Part shown: positions 40,318 through 48,698 of the stretch, one piece after another | Numbering within the stretch: position 1 is the stretch's first letter | How the letters are laid out: each line of letters starts with the position of its first letter | Source of the DNA: Paracidovorax avenae | GTDB lineage: Bacteria; Pseudomonadota; Gammaproteobacteria; Burkholderiales; Burkholderiaceae_C | Direction of reading: 5' to 3' | DNA: 64,000 nucleotides | NCBI RefSeq assembly: GCF_040892545.1 | Contig: NZ_CP156079.1 | Coordinates: 2,949,501-3,013,500 of the forward strand | Translations under genes and position numbers: made by a program | Notes under the pieces: generated by a model | Told to the model about the DNA's origin: nothing | What the model saw: only the letters and a program-made list of their open reading frames with translations | Databases searched by the model: none

Positions 40318-42011
40318 GCGGTTCGGGCCTGCGGGGAGGCGTGGGAAAACTCTGCGGCATGGGCCGACTCTTCGCGCTGGAAGGAAATCGCCTCCTCCAG
40401 CGTGCCCTCGTCGAGCCAGCCGTTCTCCAGCAGGATGGTGCCCAGGGGCCGGCCCGAGGCGCTCTGCAATTGCAGCGCCTGGTCCAGGTGGGCCTCGTCG
40501 ATCGCGCGCCAGGACAGCAGCACCTCGCCCAGGCGCCGGCGGCGCTGCACCAGTTGGTCCGCCGAGGGGAAGTCGTGCATCGTCTTGTCCCAGACCAGTC
40601 GCGTGCCGAACAGCTTGTTGGACAAAAAGAGCCGCCACGCGCGCGCCGCCGCCATGGCGTTGATGCAGTTGCCCACGATCATGCGCGGCACCGACAGCAG
40701 CCCGTGCTCCCAGCCGTACATGCTGGTCACGAAATAGGCGCGCTGCACCACCCGCAGCATCAGTGCGAAGGCGTTGAGGCCCATCACCGTCATGAGCCAT
40801 CCGCCCGGCGAGAACACCGAGGGGTAATAGACGGTCCACCAGCCCAGCGCATCGGCGATGAAGAAGAGCAGGAAGTTGAACATCAGCAGGTAGCCGAGCA
40901 TGGCCATGAAGGACGTGACCAGCCCCTTGCGGTCGCGGAAGAGCAGGTATTTGGTCGCCAGCGATCCGCTCCAGCCCACCTGCTCCCAGCCCTGCAGGCC
41001 GATGCCCAGCGTCCAGCGCGCCTTTTGCCGGTAGGCCGTGCGGAAGGTGTCGGGGAAGAATTCGCGCACGCCCAGGGGCATCTGGATCGTGCCGGTCTTC
41101 TCGCGTCCCAGGCCGAACCAGCCCACGCGGCGCGTGACGTAATCGACGCCGAACTTGCCGAAGATCTGCTTCATTCCCATGCGGCTCAGGCGCGTGCCGA
41201 TGTCGTAGTCCTCGGTCAGGCTGTCCACATTGAAGGGCTGGTTGTCCATGGTGCGCGACAGTTCCTGCAGCGCACGGTGCGAGAAACACGTGCCCACCCC
41301 GGCGGACGGCACCATGCTCGACATGCTCTCGCGCACCACGAGGTCCTTGCTGTGCCACTCCGCGAATTCGTCCATGTAGGTGCCGGCGACGATTTCGAAC
41401 CAGCTGCGCTCCAGCGAGGTGACCGGCAGCTGGATGAAGTCCATGCGCGGCAGCAGGTAGTTGTAGTACTTGAGCTCCAGCGGGTGGAGCACGTCTTCGC
41501 TGTCGTGCAGCACCACCCCGGCGAACGGCTGCGGCATGTGCTGTTCGTGCCGGAAGAGCGCCTGCACGATCCAGTTGAGGCAGTCGGCCTTGCAGGTCGG
41601 CCCGTCGTGCGGCACCTCCACGCGCACCAACTGGCGGTAGCGGCGGCGCATGCGCTCCACCTCCGCGATGGTGCGGGCGTCGTTGCGGTAGGTACCGACG
41701 AAGATCGTGTAATCCTTGTATTCCAGCGTGGACACCATGTTGCTCAGCATGGGCGCGATCACGTCGTACTCCAGCCAGGCGGGCACCATGATGGCCATCG
41801 GCTGCTCGGGCCGGTCGCGCAGCTCCTGCGCGGTCAGGCGCTTGTACCGGCGCCGCACCGTCACGCTGCGATAGGTCTGCCGCGTCCAGTACCACACGTC
41901 GATGAACAGGTCATCGATGCTCGACAGCAGGATGACCACGCTCACGACCGCCGTGAGCATCTCCAGGCAGCGGTAGTAGTCCGCGAAGAAGTAAGGCCAG
42001 TACAGCGACAT
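40314..42011 (-). CDS. nfrB: NfrB-type glycosyltransferase with MshEN c-di-GMP domain
   Basis: A 565-residue inner-membrane family 2 glycosyltransferase. Motifs: HDSEDVLHP (DxD-like, residues 169-177), LTEDYDIGTRL (TED, 266-268) and QKARW (QxxRW, 329-333), with transmembrane helices before residue 35 and around 360-430. The C-terminus holds two tandem MshEN repeats, RLGEVLLSWRAIDEAHLDQA with LQLQ and PLGTILLENGWLDEGTLEEA with ISFQ, the known c-di-GMP-binding module. This matches E. coli NfrB, which makes a surface glycan from UDP-ManNAc. The start at 42011 lies 28 bp after the BcsB-like gene. Confidence 0.9.
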   Translation of the reverse strand: MSLYWPYFFADYYRCLEMLTAVVSVVILLSSIDDLFIDVWYWTRQTYRSVTVRRRYKRLTAQELRDRPEQPMAIMVPAWLEYDVIAPMLSNMVSTLEYKDYTIFVGTYRNDARTIAEVERMRRRYRQLVRVEVPHDGPTCKADCLNWIVQALFRHEQHMPQPFAGVVLHDSEDVLHPLELKYYNYLLPRMDFIQLPVTSLERSWFEIVAGTYMDEFAEWHSKDLVVRESMSSMVPSAGVGTCFSHRALQELSRTMDNQPFNVDSLTEDYDIGTRLSRMGMKQIFGKFGVDYVTRRVGWFGLGREKTGTIQMPLGVREFFPDTFRTAYRQKARWTLGIGLQGWEQVGWSGSLATKYLLFRDRKGLVTSFMAMLGYLLMFNFLLFFIADALGWWTVYYPSVFSPGGWLMTVMGLNAFALMLRVVQRAYFVTSMYGWEHGLLSVPRMIVGNCINAMAAARAWRLFLSNKLFGTRLVWDKTMHDFPSADQLVQRRRRLGEVLLSWRAIDEAHLDQALQLQSASGRPLGTILLENGWLDEGTLEEAISFQREESAHAAEFSHASPQARTA

Positions 42012-42039
42012 GCCGGCTCGGTCCGTGCAGCAAACGGCC

Positions 42040-44247
42040 TCAGGACGACCTGCGCTGTTCCGCGCGGCGGCGGGCACGGTAGGCGGCCACGAGCACCAGC
42101 AGCACCACCAGCAGCACGATGCTCAGCAGCGGCACCCCCCAGGACAGGTAGCGGCGCCATTCGTAGAAGGCGCTCTCCCCTGCGCCCGGCGGCAGGCTGG
42201 CCGACGGGTTGCTGCTGTCCACCCAGCTCACCGGGCCGTCCGCGCCGATGAGCGCGATGTCACCGCGATTGAGCACGAAGGCTTTTTGCACTGCAGCCGT
42301 CTGCTCGCCCAGCGGCTGCCAGACCAGGCCATGCTGCCCGTTCGAGCGGCTGACCTCCACCGCGGCGAGGCGGGCCAGCCCGTCCACGTCCAGCCACGGC
42401 GCCTTGCGCCCGTTGATGCGCAGGTGCGCGTCCTGGATCTGCACTTTGGGCTCCGTGCCCTGCACCGGCACCTGCAGCGCGAGGAATGGCCGGCCGGGCG
42501 CGAAGGGTTTGCCCTGCTCCACCACCGCGAACTCGGCGCGCACCGGCGTCACGCCCGCCGCGACGGCGATGCGGATGAGGCGCGCGAGGGACTGCGGAGC
42601 GTCCGCCAGGTACGAGGCCGGCACGGCCACCACCGGCGTGCCCGACATCAGGGGCAGCAGGCCGACGAAGGTGCCGTCGGGCTCGGAATCGCCGGCGCGC
42701 ACGTAGCTCGTGGGCAGCACGTTGACCGGGAAGCCCTGCGGGGTCTCGTTGCAATCGTTGGAGTACGGCTGGCGCTGCACGGACACGCGCACCACGTTGC
42801 TCAGGCCCAGGGCATAGCCCGGAACGCGCGCATCGAGCCGCTCGGGCCGGCCGTCGGCCTCCAGGCGCTTGGCAGAGAGCAGCACGTTGTTCCAGAACAC
42901 CGAGGCCACCGGCCGGGTGGACGAGGCCCCGGGCGCCGCGGCGATATCGATCACCAGGTCGGACGGCATGCGCCCGTTCACGGCGACGGCGGCCAGCGGC
43001 AGCGAGGCCGTCCAGTCGCCGCGGGACACGACGTCGAAGCTGGCGTCGCTGCCGAAGCCCGCGAGGCGGATCACCGTGCGGTCCTCCGCGTCGGGCGCGT
43101 CCGCACGGGCCACCGTGGCCTGGCGCGTCACCAGGATGTTGCGCCAGACCTCCGCGAAAACGCCGGCCGCCTGTGCGCCCGCGTCCTCGGCCACGGCGAT
43201 CACCGGGCGCGCACCCAGCGTCGCCAGCCGGATCTGGTGGGAAGCCAGCCCGCCGGGGGCCGCCATGGTCTGCAGGTTGCGCCAGGCGGTGAAGGCACGC
43301 GCGCCGTCGGCATCGCCCGCCAGTTGCGTGCCCAGCGCGTCCAGCGCCCTGCCGATCTGCTGCTGCAGTGCGCCATCGGCCACCGCGATGTCGCCGGTGG
43401 CGGACACCGCGCCCAGCACGACCAGGGCGCCGATCTCGGCGTCGTCCTTGAGCACGTAGCGGGCATTGCCTGTGGACAGCCCCGCGAACGCGGGCAGGGA
43501 TGCGAGCCCGGAAGGCACCTGCCAGCCGGTGGTGTCCACCGTGTCGCCCGGCACGGGGAAGGCCTTCACCACCACACGGCGATTGGCCTGCTCCAGTGCC
43601 GCGCCGATGCGCCACGCGGTGTCGTAGGATGCCTTGGAAAGATTGCGAGAGGCCACCAGCAGCGTGGGCCGCGCGGGCAGCGTCACCCAGGCATCGGCCA
43701 GGCTGGTGAGCGCCCCGCTGCTGAAGCGGTAGTTGAAGCGCGTCTCCGCCGCGACCGACAGGACGTTGCCCGTGGCGCGCTCCACCTCGCAGATGCGGTG
43801 GGCCACGTTGTTGAGCCAGTTCACCCCCAGGCGCAGGAAACCGTTGGTGCGCACGCTGGTGTCCACCTTGAGCGTCTGGCTGGCGTCGCCCTCGGGCGAT
43901 TCGATGCGCCGCGAGAACACCGGACGGCCGTTGACGGACAGCAGCATCGACGTGCGGCCCTCTTCCGCCTTGTAGTAGCGGCCATTGAAGTCGATGCTCG
44001 CCTCCGCGAGGGGCAGCGTGCGCGGCACGGGCAGGAAAAACTCCTGCCTCGCGTCGAAGCCGTTGAGCAGCACCGCATCGGTGAATCCCAGGTCGGACAG
44101 CGCGAAGCTGCGCGTGACCCAGGTATCGCCCTGCAGGCGCTGCAGCGCATCGCCCGCGGGGCTCGCCATCGCGAGGAGCGGGACACTCAGACCCATCATG
44201 CAGATCAGTCTGGAAGCGCGCGGCAGGCGCAGGGGGCTGGGGACCAT
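42040..44247 (-). CDS. BcsB-like periplasmic synthase partner
   Basis: A 735-residue protein with signal peptide (LICMMGLSVPLLAMASP), a large beta-rich periplasmic part (TRSFALSDLGFTDAVLLNGFDARQEF, RTNGFLRLGVNWLNNVAHRICE) and one C-terminal helix (WGVPLLSIVLLVVLLVLVAAY). It resembles BcsB of cellulose synthase and the YbcH-position partner next to NfrAB. GGAG precedes the start at 44247. It should anchor the nascent polymer and link synthase to the NfrA secretin. In E. coli the partner gene next to nfrB is different, so this is the BcsB-type solution. Confidence 0.75.
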   Translation of the reverse strand: MVPSPLRLPRASRLICMMGLSVPLLAMASPAGDALQRLQGDTWVTRSFALSDLGFTDAVLLNGFDARQEFFLPVPRTLPLAEASIDFNGRYYKAEEGRTSMLLSVNGRPVFSRRIESPEGDASQTLKVDTSVRTNGFLRLGVNWLNNVAHRICEVERATGNVLSVAAETRFNYRFSSGALTSLADAWVTLPARPTLLVASRNLSKASYDTAWRIGAALEQANRRVVVKAFPVPGDTVDTTGWQVPSGLASLPAFAGLSTGNARYVLKDDAEIGALVVLGAVSATGDIAVADGALQQQIGRALDALGTQLAGDADGARAFTAWRNLQTMAAPGGLASHQIRLATLGARPVIAVAEDAGAQAAGVFAEVWRNILVTRQATVARADAPDAEDRTVIRLAGFGSDASFDVVSRGDWTASLPLAAVAVNGRMPSDLVIDIAAAPGASSTRPVASVFWNNVLLSAKRLEADGRPERLDARVPGYALGLSNVVRVSVQRQPYSNDCNETPQGFPVNVLPTSYVRAGDSEPDGTFVGLLPLMSGTPVVAVPASYLADAPQSLARLIRIAVAAGVTPVRAEFAVVEQGKPFAPGRPFLALQVPVQGTEPKVQIQDAHLRINGRKAPWLDVDGLARLAAVEVSRSNGQHGLVWQPLGEQTAAVQKAFVLNRGDIALIGADGPVSWVDSSNPSASLPPGAGESAFYEWRRYLSWGVPLLSIVLLVVLLVLVAAYRARRRAEQRRSS

Positions 44248-44302
44248 GGAAATGCTCCGGGGTGACACGGGAAGGGAAAAATGAAGGGCTGCAGGGCCCG
44301 GC

Positions 44303-45436
44303 TCAGGGCGCGAACTCGTCGAACGGGCGCCCGCACAGCGCATCGACGATGCGGCGGCATGCCTGCCCGTCGCCGTAGGGATTGCCGCGCCAGCCGAACT
44401 CCGCGTGGAACGCGGAGTCGTCCAGCAGGCGGCGTGCTTCGTGCAGGATGCGCTCGCGCGAGGTGCCCACCAGGCGCACCGTGCCGGCGGCCACGGCCTC
44501 GGGGCGCTCGGTGACGTCGCGCATCACCAGCACGGGCTTGCCCAGGTAGGGCGCCTCTTCCTGCACGCCGCCCGAATCGGTCAGGATCAGGTGGGCGCGG
44601 CGCATGAACCAGACGAAATCCAGGTAGTCGAGCGGCGGGATCAGGTGGACGGAGGGCAGTCCCGAAAGCGTCTCCGTGACCACATCGCGGACGTTCGGGT
44701 TCAGGTGCACGGGATAGACGATCTGCACGTCGTCGCGGCCCGCGAGCTCCGCCAGCGCGGCGCAGATGCTGCGGAATCCGCTGCCGAAGTTCTCCCGCCG
44801 GTGCCCGGTGACCAGCACCAGCCTGCGGCCCGCGTCGAGCCATCCATAGCGGCCGGCCACGGCAGCCTCGATGGCGGGGTCGGCGTCGAAGCGCGCGACG
44901 GTCGCGGCCAGCGCATCGATCACCGTGTTGCCGGTGACCCATGCGCGGCCCGGCACCTGCTCGCGCGCGAGCGCATCGCGGGCCGCGGGCGTCGGAGCGA
45001 ACAGCCAGGTGGACATGGAATCCACCACGCGCCGGTTCATCTCCTCCGGGAAAGGCGACTGCAGGTCGCCGCTGCGCAGCCCCGCTTCCACGTGGCCGAT
45101 CGGTATGCGGCGATGGAACGCCGCCATGGCGCAGGCCGCGGCGGTGGTGGTGTCGCCATGGACCAGCACGCAATCGGGGCGCACCGAGGCGAGCACGTCG
45201 TCCACGCTGCCCACGAGCCGGGCGAACAGCCCGTTGAGACCCTGGTCCGGTCGCATCACGTCGAGGTCGTGGTCCGCCTGCAGCCCGAACAGCGACATGA
45301 CCTGCGCCAGCATTTCCCGGTGCTGGCCCGTGACGCACACGGTGTTCTGCAGCCGGGCCTCCTGGCGCAGTGCAGCCACCAGGGGCGCCATCTTGATGGC
45401 CTCGGGCCGGGTTCCGAAAATCGACAGGACGTGCAT
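44303..45436 (-). CDS. wecB: UDP-N-acetylglucosamine 2-epimerase (non-hydrolysing)
   Basis: A 377-residue enzyme, the same length as E. coli WecB. Motifs: HVLSIFGTRPEAIKMAPL, HGDTTTAAACAMAAFH, GHVEAGLRSGDLQSPFPEE, VTGHRRENFGSGF, TDSGGVQEEAPYLGKP and VMRDVTERPEAV. It makes UDP-ManNAc, the precursor for the NfrB-type glycan. The start 45436 is preferred by the family; a GTG at 45463 with a GGAAGG site is possible. It lies first in the operon, 55 bp upstream of the BcsB-like gene, which supports supply of the sugar for that system. Confidence 0.9.
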   Translation of the reverse strand: MHVLSIFGTRPEAIKMAPLVAALRQEARLQNTVCVTGQHREMLAQVMSLFGLQADHDLDVMRPDQGLNGLFARLVGSVDDVLASVRPDCVLVHGDTTTAAACAMAAFHRRIPIGHVEAGLRSGDLQSPFPEEMNRRVVDSMSTWLFAPTPAARDALAREQVPGRAWVTGNTVIDALAATVARFDADPAIEAAVAGRYGWLDAGRRLVLVTGHRRENFGSGFRSICAALAELAGRDDVQIVYPVHLNPNVRDVVTETLSGLPSVHLIPPLDYLDFVWFMRRAHLILTDSGGVQEEAPYLGKPVLVMRDVTERPEAVAAGTVRLVGTSRERILHEARRLLDDSAFHAEFGWRGNPYGDGQACRRIVDALCGRPFDEFAP

Positions 45437-45759
45437 TCGAGGTGTCAGCAGGAATGCCGGCACAGGCCTTCCGCGGCTTTCGCGGCGGCGCCTGCACAGG
45501 CAAAAAACTGGGAGGCAAGGCGCTTGGTGCGCCCCGGGCGGGACCGATCTGCGTCGTCTGACCCTCGATGCGTGGATGTTAGCAAATGTCTCCTCGGGTC
45601 AAACGGTATTTCAATAGATTTAATGCTTTCGATAGTCAAAATTGTTGGCCGGATGCGACTGCGCTCCATTGGCCGGCAATGCGGGTAAATTGGCAGCCGA
45701 TCTTCTCCCTTGCTCCTCCTGTGACTGATGACGCAGCGCCTGCGCGCGTGCCGCCGCCC
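45437..45759. promoter_or_regulatory. Divergent promoter region between wecB operon and aldolase
   Basis: The 323-bp gene-free stretch serves wecB (minus) and the aldolase (plus). It contains an AT-rich part at 45600-45650 with TATTTCAATAGATTTAATGC. The minus strand there reads ACTATCGAAA (plus 45627-45636), and the same ten bases precede the dehydrogenase gene at 29755-29764. No terminator or RNA structure is evident. Confidence 0.4.
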
Positions 45760-46518
45760 ATGACTTCCACGACCGCATCCGCATCCGACTTCCATTCTCC
45801 CGGCGTGCTCCGGCTCCGCCAGGATCTCGCGCTGGCTTTGCGCGCCGCAGCCCACCATGGCCTCGGCGAAGGCGTCTGCAACCATTTCAGCGTGGAACTG
45901 CCCGACGGCTCCGGCCGCTTCCTGCTCAACCCGCGGGGCCTGATGTGGAGCGAGGTGTTCGAGGACGACATCGTGCTCGTGGACGCGCAGGGCGCGGTCC
46001 TCGCCGGAAGGCATGCGGTCGAACCGACGGCGATGTTCATCCACGCGGCCCTGCACCAGGTGGGCCGGCATGCCTGCGTGCTGCACACGCACATGCCCTT
46101 CGCCACGGCCCTGACGCTGACCGGCTGCGGCGGCCTGGACACCGCGCTGTCGCAGAACGCGATGCGCTTCCACGGCCGGGTGGCGATCGACCGGCAGTAC
46201 AACGGGCTGGCCCTGGATGCGTCCGAGGGCCGGCGCATCGCGGCGGCCATGGGCGGCTGCGACGTCGGCTTCCTCGGCAACCACGGCGTGGTGGTGTGCG
46301 GCGCGCGCATCGACCATGCCTACGACGACCTCTACTACCTGGAGAGGGCCTGCCAGGCCGAGGTGCTCGCCCGCTCCACGGGCATCCCGCTGTGCCCGGT
46401 CGCACCATCGCTGGCGGCCGAGGTGGCGCGGCAGACGCTGGGCGAGCGGATGCAGTCGGAGCTTTTTTTCGAGGCACTGCGGCGGACGCTGCCGGCGGCT
46501 TCCGCTCCCAGGGGCTGA
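45760..46518 (+). CDS. Class II aldolase/adducin-family protein
   Basis: A 252-residue protein if started at 45760 (an earlier in-frame GTG at 45721 or ATG at 45679 is possible; no strong ribosome site at any). Motifs: GEGVCNHFSVELPDGSGRFLLNP, VLHTHMPFATALTLTG (zinc HxH), GLDASEGRRIAAAM-like segment and FLGNHGVVVCG (zinc His). The fold is that of fuculose-phosphate aldolase and related lyases. It occurs with the EamA gene in one unit. Substrate unknown; a sugar-phosphate or hydroxy-acid aldolase is likely. Confidence 0.8.
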   Translation: MTSTTASASDFHSPGVLRLRQDLALALRAAAHHGLGEGVCNHFSVELPDGSGRFLLNPRGLMWSEVFEDDIVLVDAQGAVLAGRHAVEPTAMFIHAALHQVGRHACVLHTHMPFATALTLTGCGGLDTALSQNAMRFHGRVAIDRQYNGLALDASEGRRIAAAMGGCDVGFLGNHGVVVCGARIDHAYDDLYYLERACQAEVLARSTGIPLCPVAPSLAAEVARQTLGERMQSELFFEALRRTLPAASAPRG

Positions 46519-46540
46519 CACCGCGACCGGAAGCACAGCG

Positions 46541-47602
46541 ATGTCCCTGCGCGCCGCCTCGCCCGCATTGGCCGCCGCCGTACTGTTCGGCGCCAGCACT
46601 CCGTTCGCGAAGCTTCTGGCCGGCGATGTGCCGCCCCTGCTTCTGGCCGGACTGCTCTACCTCGGCAGTGGACTGGGGCTGGGCGCGCTGCTCCTGGCGC
46701 GGCAGCTGGCGGGCAGGCGGCAGCACCATCCTCCGGGCGATACAGCGCGAGTGTCCCGCGCGGACCTGCCCTGGCTGGCGGGGGCCGTCTTCTTCGGCGG
46801 CATGCTGGGCCCCGCACTGCTCATGGGAGGACTGGCTGGAACGTCGGGCGCGGCGGCGTCGCTCCTGCTCAACCTCGAAGGGGTGTTCACCGCCCTGCTG
46901 GCCTGGATCGTCTTCCGGGAAAACGCCGAACGCCGCGTCGTGCTGGGGATGGCCGCGATGGTGCTGGGAGGCGTGCTGCTGTCGTGGGGGCCGGGAGGTT
47001 CCGTGTCGCTGCCCCATGCCCTTCTCATCGTGGCCGCATGCCTGTGCTGGGGCGTGGACAACAACCTGACCCGGCAGGCGTCCGCGGGCGATGCCATGGC
47101 GATCGCCTGCTGCAAGGGGCTCTGCGCCGGGGCCTGCAACACGGGCCTGGCCCTGTTCCTGGGGGCGCACTGGCCGTCATGGACCTCCGTGGCCGCCTGC
47201 ATGGCCGTCGGCCTGCTGGGCTACGGACTCAGCCTCACTTTGTTCGTGGTGGCCCTGAGGACCCTGGGCACCGCGCGCACCGGCGCCTATTTCTCGACCG
47301 GTCCCTTCTTCGGGGTGCTCCTGTCGCTGGCCCTGTGGCCGGAGGTTCCATCCCTGTTCTTCTGGCCCGCCGCCGCCCTCATGGCCGCCGGGGTCTGGCT
47401 GCACCTGGGCGAGCGGCACGAGCACGAGCATGTCCACGAGGCCCTGGAGCACGCGCACAGGCACGTGCACGACGAACATCACCAACACGGCCACGGTCCG
47501 GAGTGGGACGGCACCGAACCCCACGTCCATGCCCACCGCCACGAAGCGATGGTCCACCGGCACCCCCATTACCCGGACATCCATCACCGCCACGCGCATT
47601 GA
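46541..47602 (+). CDS. EamA/DMT exporter with histidine-rich C-terminus
   Basis: A 353-residue membrane protein with two EamA repeats and ten helices (ALAAAVLFGASTPFAKLL, GGMLGPALLMGGLAG, LLLNLEGVFTALLAWIVFRE, ACLCWGVDNNLTRQ). The C-terminal 65 residues after the last helix are almost all His, Glu, Asp and Arg pairs (ERHEHEHVHEALEHAHRH), a likely metal-binding tail facing the cytoplasm. Such tails are typical of metal transporters, not of EamA proteins. Export of a metabolite with metal sensing, or of a metal chelate, is possible; that is inference. It directly follows the aldolase. Confidence 0.8.
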   Translation: MSLRAASPALAAAVLFGASTPFAKLLAGDVPPLLLAGLLYLGSGLGLGALLLARQLAGRRQHHPPGDTARVSRADLPWLAGAVFFGGMLGPALLMGGLAGTSGAAASLLLNLEGVFTALLAWIVFRENAERRVVLGMAAMVLGGVLLSWGPGGSVSLPHALLIVAACLCWGVDNNLTRQASAGDAMAIACCKGLCAGACNTGLALFLGAHWPSWTSVAACMAVGLLGYGLSLTLFVVALRTLGTARTGAYFSTGPFFGVLLSLALWPEVPSLFFWPAAALMAAGVWLHLGERHEHEHVHEALEHAHRHVHDEHHQHGHGPEWDGTEPHVHAHRHEAMVHRHPHYPDIHHRHAH

Positions 47603-47623
47603 GCAGGCCGCCGCGGCCCTTCG

Positions 47624-48544
47624 TCATTCCGTGCGGACCGGCCAGTCCAGCTGCCGGCCGCTCTCGAACCGGCGCTCGCCGCCCGTGACCGGGTCGGTGA
47701 AGGCGATCGCCTGCGCCAGCAACTGCAGCGGCTGCGAGAAATCGCCCTCCGGCGGATCGTTCACCTCGGGATAGAAGGCGTCGCCCCGCAGCGGCAGGCC
47801 CAGGGCCGCCATGTGGACGCGCAGCTGGTGGCGCCGCCCCGTCACCGGGGACAGGCGGTAGCGCGCCCAGGCGCCGTCCACGTCCAGCACCTCCATGCGG
47901 GTGAGGCTGTTCGCCTCGCCCGGCACCTCGTGCATGCGGAAGAACTGCGGGCTTTCCTCGATCCGGCTGGCCCGCTCCCGGGGAAAGGCCACGTCCGCCC
48001 GCCAGGGCGCGACGGCCTCGTAGGTCTTGTCCACCGCCCGGTCGCGGAACAGCGCCTGGTAGCGGCCCCGCGTGGCGCGCTGCACCGAAAACAGCACCAG
48101 CCCCGCCGTGTCGCGGTCGATCCGGTGCACGGGCGACAGCTCGTCCAGGCCCAGGCGGCGCTTGAGCCGTACCAGCAGCGTGTGCTGCAGGTAGCGCCCG
48201 GTGGGCACCACGGGCAGGAAGTGCGGCTTGTCGGCCACCACCAGGTGATCGTCCTGGTAGAGCACCGCTTCCTCGAAAGGGATGACCGCCTCGCTCGGCA
48301 GCTCCCGGTAGTAATAGATCCGCAGGCCCGGAACGAACGGGCGAACGGCGGTGACCGGGCGCGCGTGCTCGTCCACCACTTCGCCGCGCTCCATGCGCTG
48401 CAGCCATTCCGCCCGGTCCACCACGGGCAGCCGTTCGGCCAGGAAGTCGATCAGCAGGCCGCCGCCCTGGCTGGGCGTGACCACGCAACTGGGGCTGACG
48501 CCCTCGCGCACGGGCAGAACGCGTGGATCGTGGGAGTTGTGCAT
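47624..48544 (-). CDS. RluA-family pseudouridine synthase
   Basis: A 306-residue enzyme, PHRIDRDTAGLVLFSV containing the catalytic Asp (HRID motif), preceded by ADKPHFLPVVPTGRYLQ and followed by RHQLRVHMAALGLPL. These fit the RluA group of rRNA/tRNA pseudouridine synthases. Start 48544 chosen; frame open 22 codons more. Substrate site unknown. It converges with the EamA gene. Confidence 0.85.
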   Translation of the reverse strand: MHNSHDPRVLPVREGVSPSCVVTPSQGGGLLIDFLAERLPVVDRAEWLQRMERGEVVDEHARPVTAVRPFVPGLRIYYYRELPSEAVIPFEEAVLYQDDHLVVADKPHFLPVVPTGRYLQHTLLVRLKRRLGLDELSPVHRIDRDTAGLVLFSVQRATRGRYQALFRDRAVDKTYEAVAPWRADVAFPRERASRIEESPQFFRMHEVPGEANSLTRMEVLDVDGAWARYRLSPVTGRRHQLRVHMAALGLPLRGDAFYPEVNDPPEGDFSQPLQLLAQAIAFTDPVTGGERRFESGRQLDWPVRTE

Positions 48545-48698
48545 GGGCGCGCATTCTAGGCAGGCCCCGCCGTCCGCCATCGCCGTGTAGGACAGGGGCG
48601 CGTGGCACATGGGATGCCTGCCGTCGCCGGGGCCGTCCGGCGCACACTAGGATCGGACGCAGGCTCTTGCCATCCCGATCCACGCTCCGCTGCCATCC

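Noticed and set aside
37118..44265. Several 500- to 900-residue frames opposite or shifted from nfrA, nfrB and BcsB-like genes
   Set aside because: Same reason: shadow frames with no motif, while the chosen frames have signal peptides, TPR repeats, GT2 motifs and MshEN repeats.
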